Positions 41,525-50,428 of a DNA stretch of 64,000 bases are shown here, in pieces; within the stretch, counting starts at the first letter, position 1, and every line of letters starts with the position of its first letter. Both the position numbers and the translations under genes were made by a program. This stretch comes from Stenotrophomonas sp046736075 (GTDB lineage: Bacteria > Pseudomonadota > Gammaproteobacteria > Xanthomonadales > Xanthomonadaceae): positions 3,968,001 through 4,032,000 of the forward strand of contig NZ_CP177163.1 in NCBI RefSeq assembly GCF_046736075.1, written 5' to 3'. Below the pieces are notes generated by a model. It was not told where the DNA came from. It searched no databases and saw only the letters and a program-made list of their open reading frames with translations.

Positions 41525-42900
41525 CCCGTGCCAGCCTGACCGCTGCAATGCTGGCACTGACCCTGCTGCTGACCGGCCCGCTCAGCGCGAAGCAGGCCGA
41601 CAGCACGGCCGAACCGAACACCCAGGTGCCGGCCGGCAATCGCCATTACGCGGCCAGCGGCTTCCCCGACCGTATCGTGGCGTCGCCGGCGCAGGACGCC
41701 GCGCGCGGCTTTGGCGTGTCCTGGCGTACCGATACGACGGTCGACGCGCCGGTGCTGGAGTGGGTGCTGGCCGGCGATTCACCGGACGTGGGCACGCCCA
41801 CCCGTGTGGTGGCCACCACACGGCCGCTGGATACCGAGAACGGCACCGCCCACTACCACCGTGCCGACGTGACCGGTCTGGCACCGGACACGCTGTACCT
41901 GTGGCGGGTGCAGGGCCAGGGGACCTGGGGTGCCTGGAATCAGCTGCGTACCGCCGGCACCGCGCAGCAGCCGCTGACCCTGCTGTACTTCGGCGACACC
42001 CAGAACAAGAACCTGAGCCACGTCTCACGCGTGCTGCGCGCCGGCCTGAAAGCCGCGCCGGATGCCCGCCTGAGCCTGTTCGCCGGCGATCTGGTCAGCG
42101 GTGGCGACGGCCAGGACGACAGCGAATGGGGCGAGTGGTTCGCCGCCGCCGGCTGGCTGCCGCAGGAAACCGCGGTGGCACCGGCGATCGGCAACCACGA
42201 GTATTTCGAGGAGTTCGAGGACACGCCGCAGGAGCGCCGCGTGCTCGGACGGCATTGGCCGGTCACGTTCGCGCTGCCGCGCAATGGCGTGGCCGCTGCG
42301 GATACCAGCACGTACTGGTTCGACTACCAGGGCGTGCGCATCGCGGTGCTCGACGGCACCTCGGCCCTGGACCTGGGCAGCGCCGACGCGCAGGCGGCGT
42401 GGCTGGACAAGGTGCTGGCCGACAACCCGCACCCGTGGAGCATCGTGCTGCTGCACCAGCCGTTCTACTCGCCGCGCGAAGGGCGCGAGAACGCCGCGCT
42501 GCGCGATGTGCTGCTGCCGGTGGTACGTCGCCACCACGTCGATCTGGTACTGCAGGGTCACGACCACACCTACGGGCGTCGCGGCGAAGGCGACGCGGCC
42601 ACGCCGCAGTTCGTGGTCACCGTGGCAGGCCCCAAGCAGTACCGGTTGTCGGCACAGGCCCGCGCCACGATGGCGCCGGTGGGCGAGGACACCCAGTTGT
42701 TCCAGGTGCTGAAGATCGATCCGCAGCACCTGCGCTACGAGGCGCGCACAGTGACCGGGCGGCTGTACGACGGGTTCGAGTTGACGCGACGCGCCGATGG
42801 CGTCAAACAGAAGGTTGAACTGACCGACGGCCGTATCGCACCCCGCGACTGCACCCGCACGCAGACCCTGAAGGGCCGCGCGGACCGTTGCTGGGAATGA
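41521..42900 (+). CDS. purple-acid-type metallophosphoesterase with fibronectin-like domain
   Basis: 459 residues with a signal peptide (ASLTAAMLALTLLLTGPLSA). Residues about 55-145 form a fibronectin-III-like N-terminal domain (GFGVSWRTDTTVDAPVLEW ... LAPDTLYLWRVQG). The metal site follows in order: YFGDTQ, FAGDLVSGGDG, IGNHEYFEEF, VLLHQPFYS and LQGHDHTYGR. This is the layout of purple acid phosphatases. It would release phosphate from mono-esters such as lower inositol phosphates left by the phytase. ATGA overlap with the phytase gene. Confidence 0.87.
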   Translation: MTRASLTAAMLALTLLLTGPLSAKQADSTAEPNTQVPAGNRHYAASGFPDRIVASPAQDAARGFGVSWRTDTTVDAPVLEWVLAGDSPDVGTPTRVVATTRPLDTENGTAHYHRADVTGLAPDTLYLWRVQGQGTWGAWNQLRTAGTAQQPLTLLYFGDTQNKNLSHVSRVLRAGLKAAPDARLSLFAGDLVSGGDGQDDSEWGEWFAAAGWLPQETAVAPAIGNHEYFEEFEDTPQERRVLGRHWPVTFALPRNGVAAADTSTYWFDYQGVRIAVLDGTSALDLGSADAQAAWLDKVLADNPHPWSIVLLHQPFYSPREGRENAALRDVLLPVVRRHHVDLVLQGHDHTYGRRGEGDAATPQFVVTVAGPKQYRLSAQARATMAPVGEDTQLFQVLKIDPQHLRYEARTVTGRLYDGFELTRRADGVKQKVELTDGRIAPRDCTRTQTLKGRADRCWE

Positions 42901-42955
42901 CCTGAATGCCGGGCGCCTGCGGGCTGCCCGGCCATCGCTGGAGAGAAGGATGGAC

Positions 42956-43585
42956 ATGCACCGCACGGCGTCCCGGATGGTGATCGCCACATTCCTGTTG
43001 CTGCTGGCCGGCGCCAGCACCGCCACCAACGCGGTGCTGCACCCGTTCCTGGCCGCGCAGCCGAAGGAGGCGCCCGAGGAAGCCAACCTCGCCGTTGAGA
43101 TCCCGGCCGGCAGTTTCACCAAGTACGAGATCAAGGAGGACGGGCTGGTCCATGTGGACCGCTTCCAGTCGATGCCGGTGGCGTACCCGGCCAACTATGG
43201 CTCGATGCCGCGCACGCTGGCCGGCGACAACGACCCCCTCGACGCGCTGGTGCTGACCCGTGAGCCGCTGCATCCGGGCGTGATCGTGCGCTTCCGCCCG
43301 ATCGGCTACCTGAAGATGGTGGACAACGGCGAGCAGGACGAGAAGGTGATCGGCGTTCCCACCGACAAACTCGACCCGACCTACGCCAACATCCGCGACC
43401 TCGATGACCTGCCGCTGATCGAACGCCAGCGCATCGAGGCGTTCTTCCGCGTCTACAAAGATCTGCCCGCAGGACGCAACCCGGTGCAGCTCAATGGCTG
43501 GGGCACGGCGGCCGAGGCCAAGGCCCTGATCCGAGCGTCGATGCAGCGTTTCGATCTGCAGCAGCAGCGCCGCAAGGGCGACTGA
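42956..43585 (+). CDS. exported family I inorganic pyrophosphatase
   Basis: About 209 residues. The soluble pyrophosphatase signature DNDPLDAL lies in MPRTLAGDNDPLDALVLT, with PANYGSMPRTL and DLDDLPLIERQRIEAFFRVYKDL. Unlike the housekeeping enzyme it has an N-terminal hydrophobic signal segment (VIATFLLLLAGASTATNA), so it probably works in the periplasm. AAGGA sits five bases before the ATG at 42956; an ATG at 42950 is in frame but too near that site. It would hydrolyse pyrophosphate, completing phosphate release in this operon. Confidence 0.88.
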   Translation: MHRTASRMVIATFLLLLAGASTATNAVLHPFLAAQPKEAPEEANLAVEIPAGSFTKYEIKEDGLVHVDRFQSMPVAYPANYGSMPRTLAGDNDPLDALVLTREPLHPGVIVRFRPIGYLKMVDNGEQDEKVIGVPTDKLDPTYANIRDLDDLPLIERQRIEAFFRVYKDLPAGRNPVQLNGWGTAAEAKALIRASMQRFDLQQQRRKGD

Positions 43586-43676
43586 GCCGGCGTCCTGCAG
43601 AGCGTTGTCGTGCGGCAAGGCGCTCGGCTACGCTCTGCACTGGATGCAGGGACGGACGCGAGGGAGCGGGACACGC

Positions 43677-43916
43677 ATGGACGATGTCATCAAGGAGGGC
43701 CTGGGCTGGCTGGTCCGCTGGGTTTTGGTGACGGTGATCTGGGAGCTGCTGCTGTACGGGCTGGGATGGGCAACGCTGTATGTGTGTACGGCCGGTCGCT
43801 GGCCGCGCGCATCGTGGGGCGACACCCAGGACAACCTGGTGTCGCTGACCGGGCTGGGCACCCTCGCTGCGGCGTTCGGCATCATCGTGCTGTACAACAG
43901 GGGCCTGTCCGGCTGA
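43677..43916 (+). CDS. small membrane protein of unknown function
   Basis: 79 residues with two predicted membrane helices (WLVRWVLVTVIWELLLYGLGWATLYVC and LGTLAAAFGIIVLYN). GAGGGAG stands about eight bases before the ATG. No family is recognised. It lies 91 bases after the pyrophosphatase gene and converges with the TPR gene. Confidence 0.62.
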   Translation: MDDVIKEGLGWLVRWVLVTVIWELLLYGLGWATLYVCTAGRWPRASWGDTQDNLVSLTGLGTLAAAFGIIVLYNRGLSG

Positions 43917-43929
43917 TGCAGGCGCAGCC

Positions 43930-44256
43930 TCACGTCTGGGCTGCGCCGGCCTTCAACGCGCGCCGCAGGAACACGGTCATCTCCTTCTCCGCCTGCTTGT
44001 CGCCGTTGCGCGTGGCCACGGCGATGCCGCGCTGCCACGCCTGCGCAGCGGCCACCGCGTCGCCGGACGCGAGGCAGGCCTTGCCCAGCAGCTTCCAGCC
44101 GGCCGAGTAATCCGGGTCCTGGGCCACGCACTGCGCCAGGTGCGTGGTGGCCAGGGCCGGATCACCCGCATCCAGCAGGCACTTGCCGAGGCTGTAGCGC
44201 AGCAGTGCGCCATCGCGGCCGCGGTCCAGCATCTGCTGCAGGGCCTGGAGGTCCAT
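43930..44256 (-). CDS. tetratricopeptide-repeat protein
   Basis: 108 residues with about two and a half TPR motifs: LLRYSLGKCLLDAGDPALATTHLAQCVAQDPDY and AGWKLLGKACLASGDAVAAAQAWQRGIAVA. The C-terminus is charged (KQAEKEMTVFLRRAL). It is soluble, without a signal peptide. Its ATG overlaps the stop of the flavin reductase gene by one base, so it is the third gene of the sodA operon. The role is unknown; TPR proteins usually mediate protein contacts. Confidence 0.82.
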   Translation of the reverse strand: MDLQALQQMLDRGRDGALLRYSLGKCLLDAGDPALATTHLAQCVAQDPDYSAGWKLLGKACLASGDAVAAAQAWQRGIAVATRNGDKQAEKEMTVFLRRALKAGAAQT

Positions 44257-44810
44257 CAGGGCGCCTTGAGGTGGGCATAGCGCCCACGGTGGAAGGCGAG
44301 AGTATCTGCCGGGGCTGTTTCGACGTGTGCGACCCGGCCCACGATCATCACGTGGTCGCCGCCAGGCAGCGTCCGTTCCACCGTGCACAGCAGATGCGCC
44401 ACCGCACCGCGGACCACCGCGATGCCGCTGGCGTGCCGCGTCATTGCCTCCGGCAGCGCGGCATGGCGAAGCCGTCCATCGGCGAAGTGGCGGGCGATCG
44501 CGGTCTGGCCGGCGGACAGGATGCTGATTCCGAATGGCTGACCCGCCCGGTACAGCGGCAGGTCCTGCGAGTGCCCGCACAGGCTCCATACGATCAGTGG
44601 CGGGGCCAGCGACAGCGATGCGAACGAGTTGATGGTCATTGCCCGCAGCGCAGCGTCTGCACGGTGGGTGGTGACGACGGCCACACCGGTGGGGTACTGG
44701 CCGAAGGCATGGCGCAGTGCGGCCGCCGACAGCGCGGGTGCGCCGGGCAGGTCCAGCGCAGGCGCGTCCGCAGGTGCCCCGGCGTGATCCAGCGCTGGAC
44801 CTGCGTCCAT
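44256..44810 (-). CDS. flavin reductase-family protein
   Basis: 184-residue FMN-binding protein of the flavin reductase/HpaC-like fold: RHAFGQYPTGVAVVTTHRADAALRAMTINSFASLSLAPPLIVWSL, FGISILSAGQ and a C-terminal DHVMIVGRVAHVE. Such enzymes reduce free flavin with NAD(P)H for partner monooxygenases or serve as oxidoreductases themselves. It overlaps the sodA stop by one base and so should be expressed from the SoxR-type promoter of sodA. No monooxygenase is adjacent. Confidence 0.86.
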   Translation of the reverse strand: MDAGPALDHAGAPADAPALDLPGAPALSAAALRHAFGQYPTGVAVVTTHRADAALRAMTINSFASLSLAPPLIVWSLCGHSQDLPLYRAGQPFGISILSAGQTAIARHFADGRLRHAALPEAMTRHASGIAVVRGAVAHLLCTVERTLPGGDHVMIVGRVAHVETAPADTLAFHRGRYAHLKAP

Positions 44811-45442
44811 CAGCGCCCGCCTGCGGCCTGGAAGCGACGCGTCACTTCGGCCCAGTCGATCAGTGCGAAGAACGCGGCGATGTAGTCGGGCCGGCGGTTC
44901 TGGTAGTTCAGGTAGTACGCATGCTCCCAGACATCCAGGCCGAGGATCGGGGTGCCGCCGGACAGCCCGACGTAGTCGCCCATCAGGGGGCTGTCCTGGT
45001 TGGCGCTGCTTTCCACCCGCAGCCTGCCATCGGCGCCCAGGGTCAGCCACGCCCAGCCACTGCCGAAGCGGGTCTGCGCGGCCTTGGTGAATGCCTCCTT
45101 GAAGGCGTCGTAGCCGCCCAGGTCACGGGCGATCGCATCGGCCACCGGGCCGTTCGGCTCGCCACCGCCGTGGGGGCTGAGCACGGTCCAGAACAGGCTG
45201 TGGTTGGCGTGGCCGCCGCCGTTGTTGCGCACAGCGGTGCGCAGCGTTTCCGGCAGCGCCTCCAGATCGGCGATCAGCGCTTCCACCGGCAGTGCGGCCA
45301 CCCCGGCATCGGCCAGCGCCGCGTTGAGGTTGTTGATGTAGGTCTGGTGATGGCGCGCATGGTGGATCTCCATCGTGCGGGCATCGAAATGGGGTTCCAG
45401 CGCGTCGTAGGCATAGGGAAGCGGGGGGAGGGTGTAGGTCAT
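44810..45442 (-). CDS. sodA: superoxide dismutase (Mn type by residues)
   Basis: 210-residue Fe/Mn superoxide dismutase. The metal ligands are His27, His81 (GGGHANHSLFW), Asp170 and His174 (LDVWEHAYYLNYQNRRPDY). Gly77 with Gln149 in ESSANQDSPLM is the pattern of manganese enzymes; iron enzymes carry the Gln at the earlier position. No signal peptide, so cytoplasmic. The SoxR-type promoter just upstream, with a start site about 20 bases before the ATG, implies induction by redox-cycling compounds. First gene of sodA, flavin reductase and TPR gene. Confidence 0.94.
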   Translation of the reverse strand: MTYTLPPLPYAYDALEPHFDARTMEIHHARHHQTYINNLNAALADAGVAALPVEALIADLEALPETLRTAVRNNGGGHANHSLFWTVLSPHGGGEPNGPVADAIARDLGGYDAFKEAFTKAAQTRFGSGWAWLTLGADGRLRVESSANQDSPLMGDYVGLSGGTPILGLDVWEHAYYLNYQNRRPDYIAAFFALIDWAEVTRRFQAAGGR

Positions 45443-45468
45443 CGGTACGTCTCCAGAGAGGAGGCGTC

Positions 45469-45499
45469 ACCATAGAACCTCAAGGTAAGTTGAGGTCAA
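45469..45499 (-). promoter_or_regulatory. SoxR-type promoter of sodA
   Basis: A perfect inverted repeat ACCTCAA-N6-TTGAGGT (45477-45496) matches the SoxR box known from E. coli soxS. On the minus strand it lies between a -35 TTGACC (45494-45499) and a -10 TATGGT (45469-45474) with a 19-base spacer. A 19-base spacer is the hallmark of promoters activated by MerR-family proteins such as SoxR. Confidence 0.85.
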
Positions 45500-45628
45500 G
45501 CGCCCGCAGCCCGCGCATGGCATCATCCCCGGTCACGGTCCCGCGTGGACCACCGCACTATTGCGCCGTGCAGCCCCAGATCCCCCGGTGTGGCGCTGCC
45601 CGGCCGGATCACCAGAGGAACATCGGCG

Positions 45629-48600
45629 ATGAGCATCAGGGATACGCTGCAGGCGCAACGCCGCGTGCTGCTCGATCTTACCTATCGCAACCGGCTGCTG
45701 AATCTGCCGAAAAAGCCGTCCAGCCGCGCGCTGGTGTTTCATGACGAGCGTGCCGTGCCGACCCTGCAGGCCCTGCTCGACCGCAAGGCCATGACCTTCG
45801 CGGCGGTGAGCGGTGATGCCGACGTGGAGGGCACGCCCGACACGGAGGCCGCAGCGGAAGCGGAGCTGCCCACGCTGCCGCAGCCCGGCGACGAGCCGGC
45901 CGACCCCGCCGCGCTGGCCGCGCACCATACCGATTCGCGGCTGCAGACCCGGCTCAGGTCCGAGCATCTGCAGAAGCGGCTCCTGGACATGTTCTACGAG
46001 TACCGCACCATGCTCGAAGAACAGGGCGTCAACGTGCTGTACCTGGCACTGGGGCAACTGGCGTTCCGTGAGCCTTCCGCCCCACTCGACGAGGTAAGGC
46101 ATGCGCCGCTGGTGCTGCTGCCGGTGGTGCTGGAGCGCAAGAGTGCGCGCGACCGCTTCGCGCTGCGCTGGGCCGAGGAAGACCCGCAGGAGAATCTGTC
46201 GCTGCGCGAGAAGCTGCGCGTGGATTTCGGCATCATCCTGCCGCCGTTCCCCGAGGCCGATGCGTTCGACCTGGCGGCCTATCTCGACGCCGTGCGGGGC
46301 TGCGTTGCCGCCCAGCCCGGCTGGAGCGTGCTGGACAACGCGCTCCAGCTGGGGTTCTTCTCGTTCGCCAAGCTGCTGATGTTCCTCGACCTGGACCCGG
46401 ACAAGTGGCCCGAGGGCGGCCAGATCGACCAGAACCGGCTGGTCCAGGGCCTGCTCGGCGAGGGCTTCGACAACCGCGACAGCGGTCTGCCGGCGGAAGG
46501 TCCCGGCTTCCTGGATGCGTTGATTCCCGTCGCTGACCTGAAGCACGTGATGGACTGCGACAGCTCGCAGGCGCTGGCCATCGAAGCCGTGCGCCGCGGC
46601 CAGGATCTGGTGATCCAGGGCCCGCCGGGCACCGGCAAGTCGCAGACGATCGCCAATCTGATCGCCACGGCGGTCGGTGATGGACGCAAGGTGTTGTTCG
46701 TCTCGGAGAAGATGGCGGCACTGGAGGTGGTCAAGCGCCGCCTGGAGAACGTGGGGCTGGGGCCGCTGTGCCTGGAGCTTCACAGCAACAAGGCCAACAA
46801 ACGCAGCGTGCTGGAAGAGCTGGGCCGCACCCTGCAGGTGGGCCAGCCTGAAGCGGTGGACGTGGCGGGCGGGGTGGCGCGGCTGGACGCGTTGCGCGGC
46901 CAGCTCAACGCCCACGCCCAACGCATGCACGCGCCGGTTGGAAAGGCTGGGCTGACCCCCTTCCGGATTCTGGGCGAGTTGATCCGTGGCCTGCCGCGTG
47001 CGGGCCGTCCGCCGTACCGGATCGACGATGCCGGCGCCTGGACGCGGGCCGATCTGGACCAGCGCAGTGCCGTGCTGCGCGAGGTCTGCGCATTGCTGCC
47101 GCGTGTCGGTGATCCGCAGGCGCATGCCTGGCGCGGGGTTGCGCACGTTCCGGTGCTGCGCACCCAGGCGGAGGATCTGGTGGCCCGCGGCGCGCCGCTG
47201 GCGGCGGCCATCCAGGCCGCAGTGGACGCTGCCCAGGGGTTGGGGGCAGCGCTGGGTGTACCCGCTGCGGTTGATCTGCACACGCTTGAGCAGCAGTGCC
47301 AGGTGGCCGGGATGCTGGCGGCCGCGCCGGCCTTCGACCGCAGCACCATCGCGTCCGGTGTGTGGACGGCGGGATTGGGATCGCTGCGCGACGCGCTGCA
47401 ACAGGGGCAGGTGCTCGAGCGCGTGCGTGGTGCACGGGGCGATCAGGTCATCGACATGGCGTGGTCGGCCGACTGGGTGCCGCAGCGCCTGGCCATCGCC
47501 GCGCACGGCGACCGCCTGTTGCGGATCTTCAACCGCGGTTACCGCCAGGCCATCGCGCAGCTGCGCAGCGTGATGAAAGGGCCGCTGCCCGCAGGCACGG
47601 CTGCGCGGCTGGCGCTGCTGGATGATCTGATCGCCGCACGCAACGCACAGGCCGTCCTGACCGCGATCGCGCCGACGGCGACGGCCGCGTTCGGCTCGGT
47701 CTGGCAGGGTGCGGTCACCGACTGGGCGCTGGCCGAGTCGATTCTCGGTTGGGTGCAGCACTCACCGCCGGTGGGCGGGTTGGACGCGCGCGCGCTGGCG
47801 GCGGTGCTGCACGATGGGCAGACGCTGGCCACGGCGACCGCGCAGGCACGGGCGGCCCTGTCGAGCGTGCCCACGCACTGGGAGGCGTTCGCCACGCAGC
47901 TGCAGATCGACACGGTGCAGGCATTGGCGGTGCCGCGCCTGGAGCACGCGGCGCTGGACCAGCTGCAGCAGAGGTCCGCTGTCTGGGCGGTGGACGTGGA
48001 CGGGTTGCTGGCGTGGCTGGCCTATGCCGAGGCGGCCCGCCGTGCAGATGCACTGGGATTGCAGGCACCGCTGGCGCTGGCCGTGGCGCACGGGCATACG
48101 CCCGACCAGGCCGATGCGTTGTATCGCTGCGCGTTCCACTTGGCGATGTTGACGCTGGCGACCACGGCCGACCCCGCGCTGGCGGTGTTCGACGGGCGCC
48201 AGCACGAAACGCTGGTCGCCCAGTTCCGGCAGTGGGACCGCACGCGCCTGAGCCTGGCCCAGGTCGAGGCCGCCCAGGCCCATCATGCCGGCCTGCCGCG
48301 TGGCGGCGTGGAGGGCATCGGTGCCCTCGGAACGCTGCGCAGCGAGATCGCGCGCAAACGCAACCACATGGCACTGCGGCGCCTGTTCCGCCTGTGCGCC
48401 TCGCCGATCCAGACGATCAAACCGGTGTTCATGATGAGCCCGTTGTCGGTCGCGCAGTTCCTGGAACCCGGCGCCATCGAATTCGACCTGCTGGTGATCG
48501 ACGAAGCGAGCCAGGTGGAGCCGGTGGATGCACTCGGCGCGATCGCACGCTGCCGCCAGATCGTGGTGGTCGGCGATGACAAGCAGTTGCCGCCAACCTC

Positions 48601-50386
48601 GTTCTTTGCGCGCCTGGGCGGCGCCGAAGATGACCCCGTCGACGAAGAGGGCGCACAGGCCAGGGATCTGGAAAGCGTGCTGTCGCTGTGCGCGGCCAAG
48701 GGGCTGCCGCAGCGCATGCTGCAATGGCACTACCGCAGCCGCCACGAATCGCTGATCGCGGTATCCAACAAGACCTTCTACGAGGGCAAGCTGTTCATCG
48801 TGCCCAGTCCGGACCGTGGGCGCAGCCAGTCCGGCCTGCGCCTGCGCTACCTGCCTGAGGGGCGCTTCGACCGTGGCAACACCTACAAGAACGACGTCGA
48901 AGCGGCGGCCATCGCGCAGGCCGTGGTCGATCATGCGCGCCACACCCCGCAGTTGACCCTTGGCGTGGGGGCGATGTCGGTCCGCCAGCGCCAGGCGATC
49001 AGCGACGCGCTGGAGCTGGCGCGCCGCCAGCATCCCGAGCTGGAAGCCTTCATCGCCCGGCATCCGCATGAACCGTTCTTCGTCAAGAACCTGGAGAACA
49101 TCCAGGGCGACGAGCGCGACGTCATCCTGATCTCGATCGGTTACGGCCGCGCCAAGGGCGATGGCAAGCTCTACCAGGGCTTTGGCCCCCTCAATGCCGA
49201 CGGCGGCCATCGTCGCCTCAATGTGCTGATCACCCGTGCCCGCCAGCGCTGCGAGGTGTTCAGCAGCATCACCGCCGACGACATCCGCGTGGATGAGCGC
49301 ACCCGCCTCGGCGTGGTTGCGCTGAAGGCGTTCCTGCAGTACGCCGAGAAGGGCGATCTGGGCGTGGCCCAGCCGTCCGGGCGCAGCGCGGACTCGCCGT
49401 TCGAGGCGGCGGTGCAGGAGGCGCTGGCCGCGCGCGGCTTCCAGGTCGACAACCAGGTTGGCGTGGCCGGCTTCTTCATCGATCTGGCGGTGGTGGACCC
49501 GGACTCGGCCGGTCGCTACCTGCTGGGCATCGAGTGCGATGGCGCGGCCTACCATGCCGCGCCCTCGGCCCGCGACCGCGACCGCCTGCGCCAGGAGATC
49601 CTGGAAAACCACGGCTGGAACATCCACCGGATCTGGAGCACCGACTGGTTCCAGCATCCCGAGGCGGAGCTGGACCGGCTGCTCGCCGCGCTGGCTGACG
49701 CACGCCAGCGGCAGGCGGCGGGCGCACCTGCGAGCCCCGCTGCTGCGGCCGAGGTGGCGGCAGCGGTGCCGGTGCATGCCGTACAGCGGCGGATCGACGA
49801 AGCGTTGCCCACAGCCACCGACGACGCCGGCACGCCCGCCTACGTGCAGGCGGGTTTCGCGCCGGCGTACGCCGCGCTGGCCCCGCACGATGTGCCGCTG
49901 AGCAGCATGGCCGCCACCGTCGAACGCATCGTGGACATCGAAGGCCCGATTCACGAAGACGAAATCATCGCGCGCGTGCGCGACCTGTGGCATCTGCAGC
50001 GCGCCGGCTCGCGCATCCAGGCGGCGGTCCAGGCGGCGCTGGCGCATGCCGGCCGCGACGGCGCGTTTGCGGTGGAGGACGGCTGCTATCTGCGTACTGG
50101 CAGTGCGGTGGTGGTGCGGAACCGGATGGCGGCCGCGTCCCGCTCGCTGCGCCGGCCGGAAATGCTGCCCCCGCAGGAGATCCGCCAGGCCCTGCTGGAC
50201 GTGATCGAAGGCGCGCACGGTGCGGGCGCCGATGAAGTGGCGGTGCCGGTGGCACGGCGGCTGGGCTTCCAGGCCCTGAGCCAGCCGCTGCGCGAGCGGA
50301 TCGCCGCGCAGGTGCAGGTGCTGCTCGACCACGGTCGGTTGGAAGCACGCAACGGCGCGCTGTGCGTGACCGCACCCGCGCCCTGA
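45629..50386 (+). CDS. DUF4011/SF1 helicase-nuclease with DUF3320
   Basis: 1585-residue soluble protein. An N-terminal DUF4011-type region (LLDLTYRNRLLNLPKKPSSRAL, residues about 10-280) is followed by a split SF1 helicase core: Walker A GPPGTGKS at 331-338, a large insert, Walker B LLVIDEASQVEP near 958, GDDKQLPPTSFF near 983, WHYRSRHESLI near 1031, QGDERDVILISIGYGR near 1163 and VLITRARQRCEV near 1210. A Vsr/DUF559-like nuclease domain follows (GIECDGAAYHAAPSARDRDR, Glu1302 and Asp1304), then DUF3320 (IEGPIHEDEIIARVRDLW). Such stand-alone proteins are suspected of nucleic-acid defence or repair; no partner gene is evident. AGAGGAA precedes the ATG. Confidence 0.85.
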   Translation: MSIRDTLQAQRRVLLDLTYRNRLLNLPKKPSSRALVFHDERAVPTLQALLDRKAMTFAAVSGDADVEGTPDTEAAAEAELPTLPQPGDEPADPAALAAHHTDSRLQTRLRSEHLQKRLLDMFYEYRTMLEEQGVNVLYLALGQLAFREPSAPLDEVRHAPLVLLPVVLERKSARDRFALRWAEEDPQENLSLREKLRVDFGIILPPFPEADAFDLAAYLDAVRGCVAAQPGWSVLDNALQLGFFSFAKLLMFLDLDPDKWPEGGQIDQNRLVQGLLGEGFDNRDSGLPAEGPGFLDALIPVADLKHVMDCDSSQALAIEAVRRGQDLVIQGPPGTGKSQTIANLIATAVGDGRKVLFVSEKMAALEVVKRRLENVGLGPLCLELHSNKANKRSVLEELGRTLQVGQPEAVDVAGGVARLDALRGQLNAHAQRMHAPVGKAGLTPFRILGELIRGLPRAGRPPYRIDDAGAWTRADLDQRSAVLREVCALLPRVGDPQAHAWRGVAHVPVLRTQAEDLVARGAPLAAAIQAAVDAAQGLGAALGVPAAVDLHTLEQQCQVAGMLAAAPAFDRSTIASGVWTAGLGSLRDALQQGQVLERVRGARGDQVIDMAWSADWVPQRLAIAAHGDRLLRIFNRGYRQAIAQLRSVMKGPLPAGTAARLALLDDLIAARNAQAVLTAIAPTATAAFGSVWQGAVTDWALAESILGWVQHSPPVGGLDARALAAVLHDGQTLATATAQARAALSSVPTHWEAFATQLQIDTVQALAVPRLEHAALDQLQQRSAVWAVDVDGLLAWLAYAEAARRADALGLQAPLALAVAHGHTPDQADALYRCAFHLAMLTLATTADPALAVFDGRQHETLVAQFRQWDRTRLSLAQVEAAQAHHAGLPRGGVEGIGALGTLRSEIARKRNHMALRRLFRLCASPIQTIKPVFMMSPLSVAQFLEPGAIEFDLLVIDEASQVEPVDALGAIARCRQIVVVGDDKQLPPTSFFARLGGAEDDPVDEEGAQARDLESVLSLCAAKGLPQRMLQWHYRSRHESLIAVSNKTFYEGKLFIVPSPDRGRSQSGLRLRYLPEGRFDRGNTYKNDVEAAAIAQAVVDHARHTPQLTLGVGAMSVRQRQAISDALELARRQHPELEAFIARHPHEPFFVKNLENIQGDERDVILISIGYGRAKGDGKLYQGFGPLNADGGHRRLNVLITRARQRCEVFSSITADDIRVDERTRLGVVALKAFLQYAEKGDLGVAQPSGRSADSPFEAAVQEALAARGFQVDNQVGVAGFFIDLAVVDPDSAGRYLLGIECDGAAYHAAPSARDRDRLRQEILENHGWNIHRIWSTDWFQHPEAELDRLLAALADARQRQAAGAPASPAAAAEVAAAVPVHAVQRRIDEALPTATDDAGTPAYVQAGFAPAYAALAPHDVPLSSMAATVERIVDIEGPIHEDEIIARVRDLWHLQRAGSRIQAAVQAALAHAGRDGAFAVEDGCYLRTGSAVVVRNRMAAASRSLRRPEMLPPQEIRQALLDVIEGAHGAGADEVAVPVARRLGFQALSQPLRERIAAQVQVLLDHGRLEARNGALCVTAPAP

Positions 50387-50428
50387 TCGATGCGGCTGCC
50401 GGGTGGCCCGGCAGCCGCGACGCGACGG

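Noticed and set aside
44810..45442. Iron-type superoxide dismutase (sodB)
   Set aside because: Gly77 with Gln149 in ANQDSPL follows the manganese pattern, although sequence alone cannot exclude cambialistic metal use.
47762..50332. 856-codon open frame on the minus strand
   Set aside because: Antisense shadow of the DUF4011 helicase gene; composition is skewed and no family is recognised.
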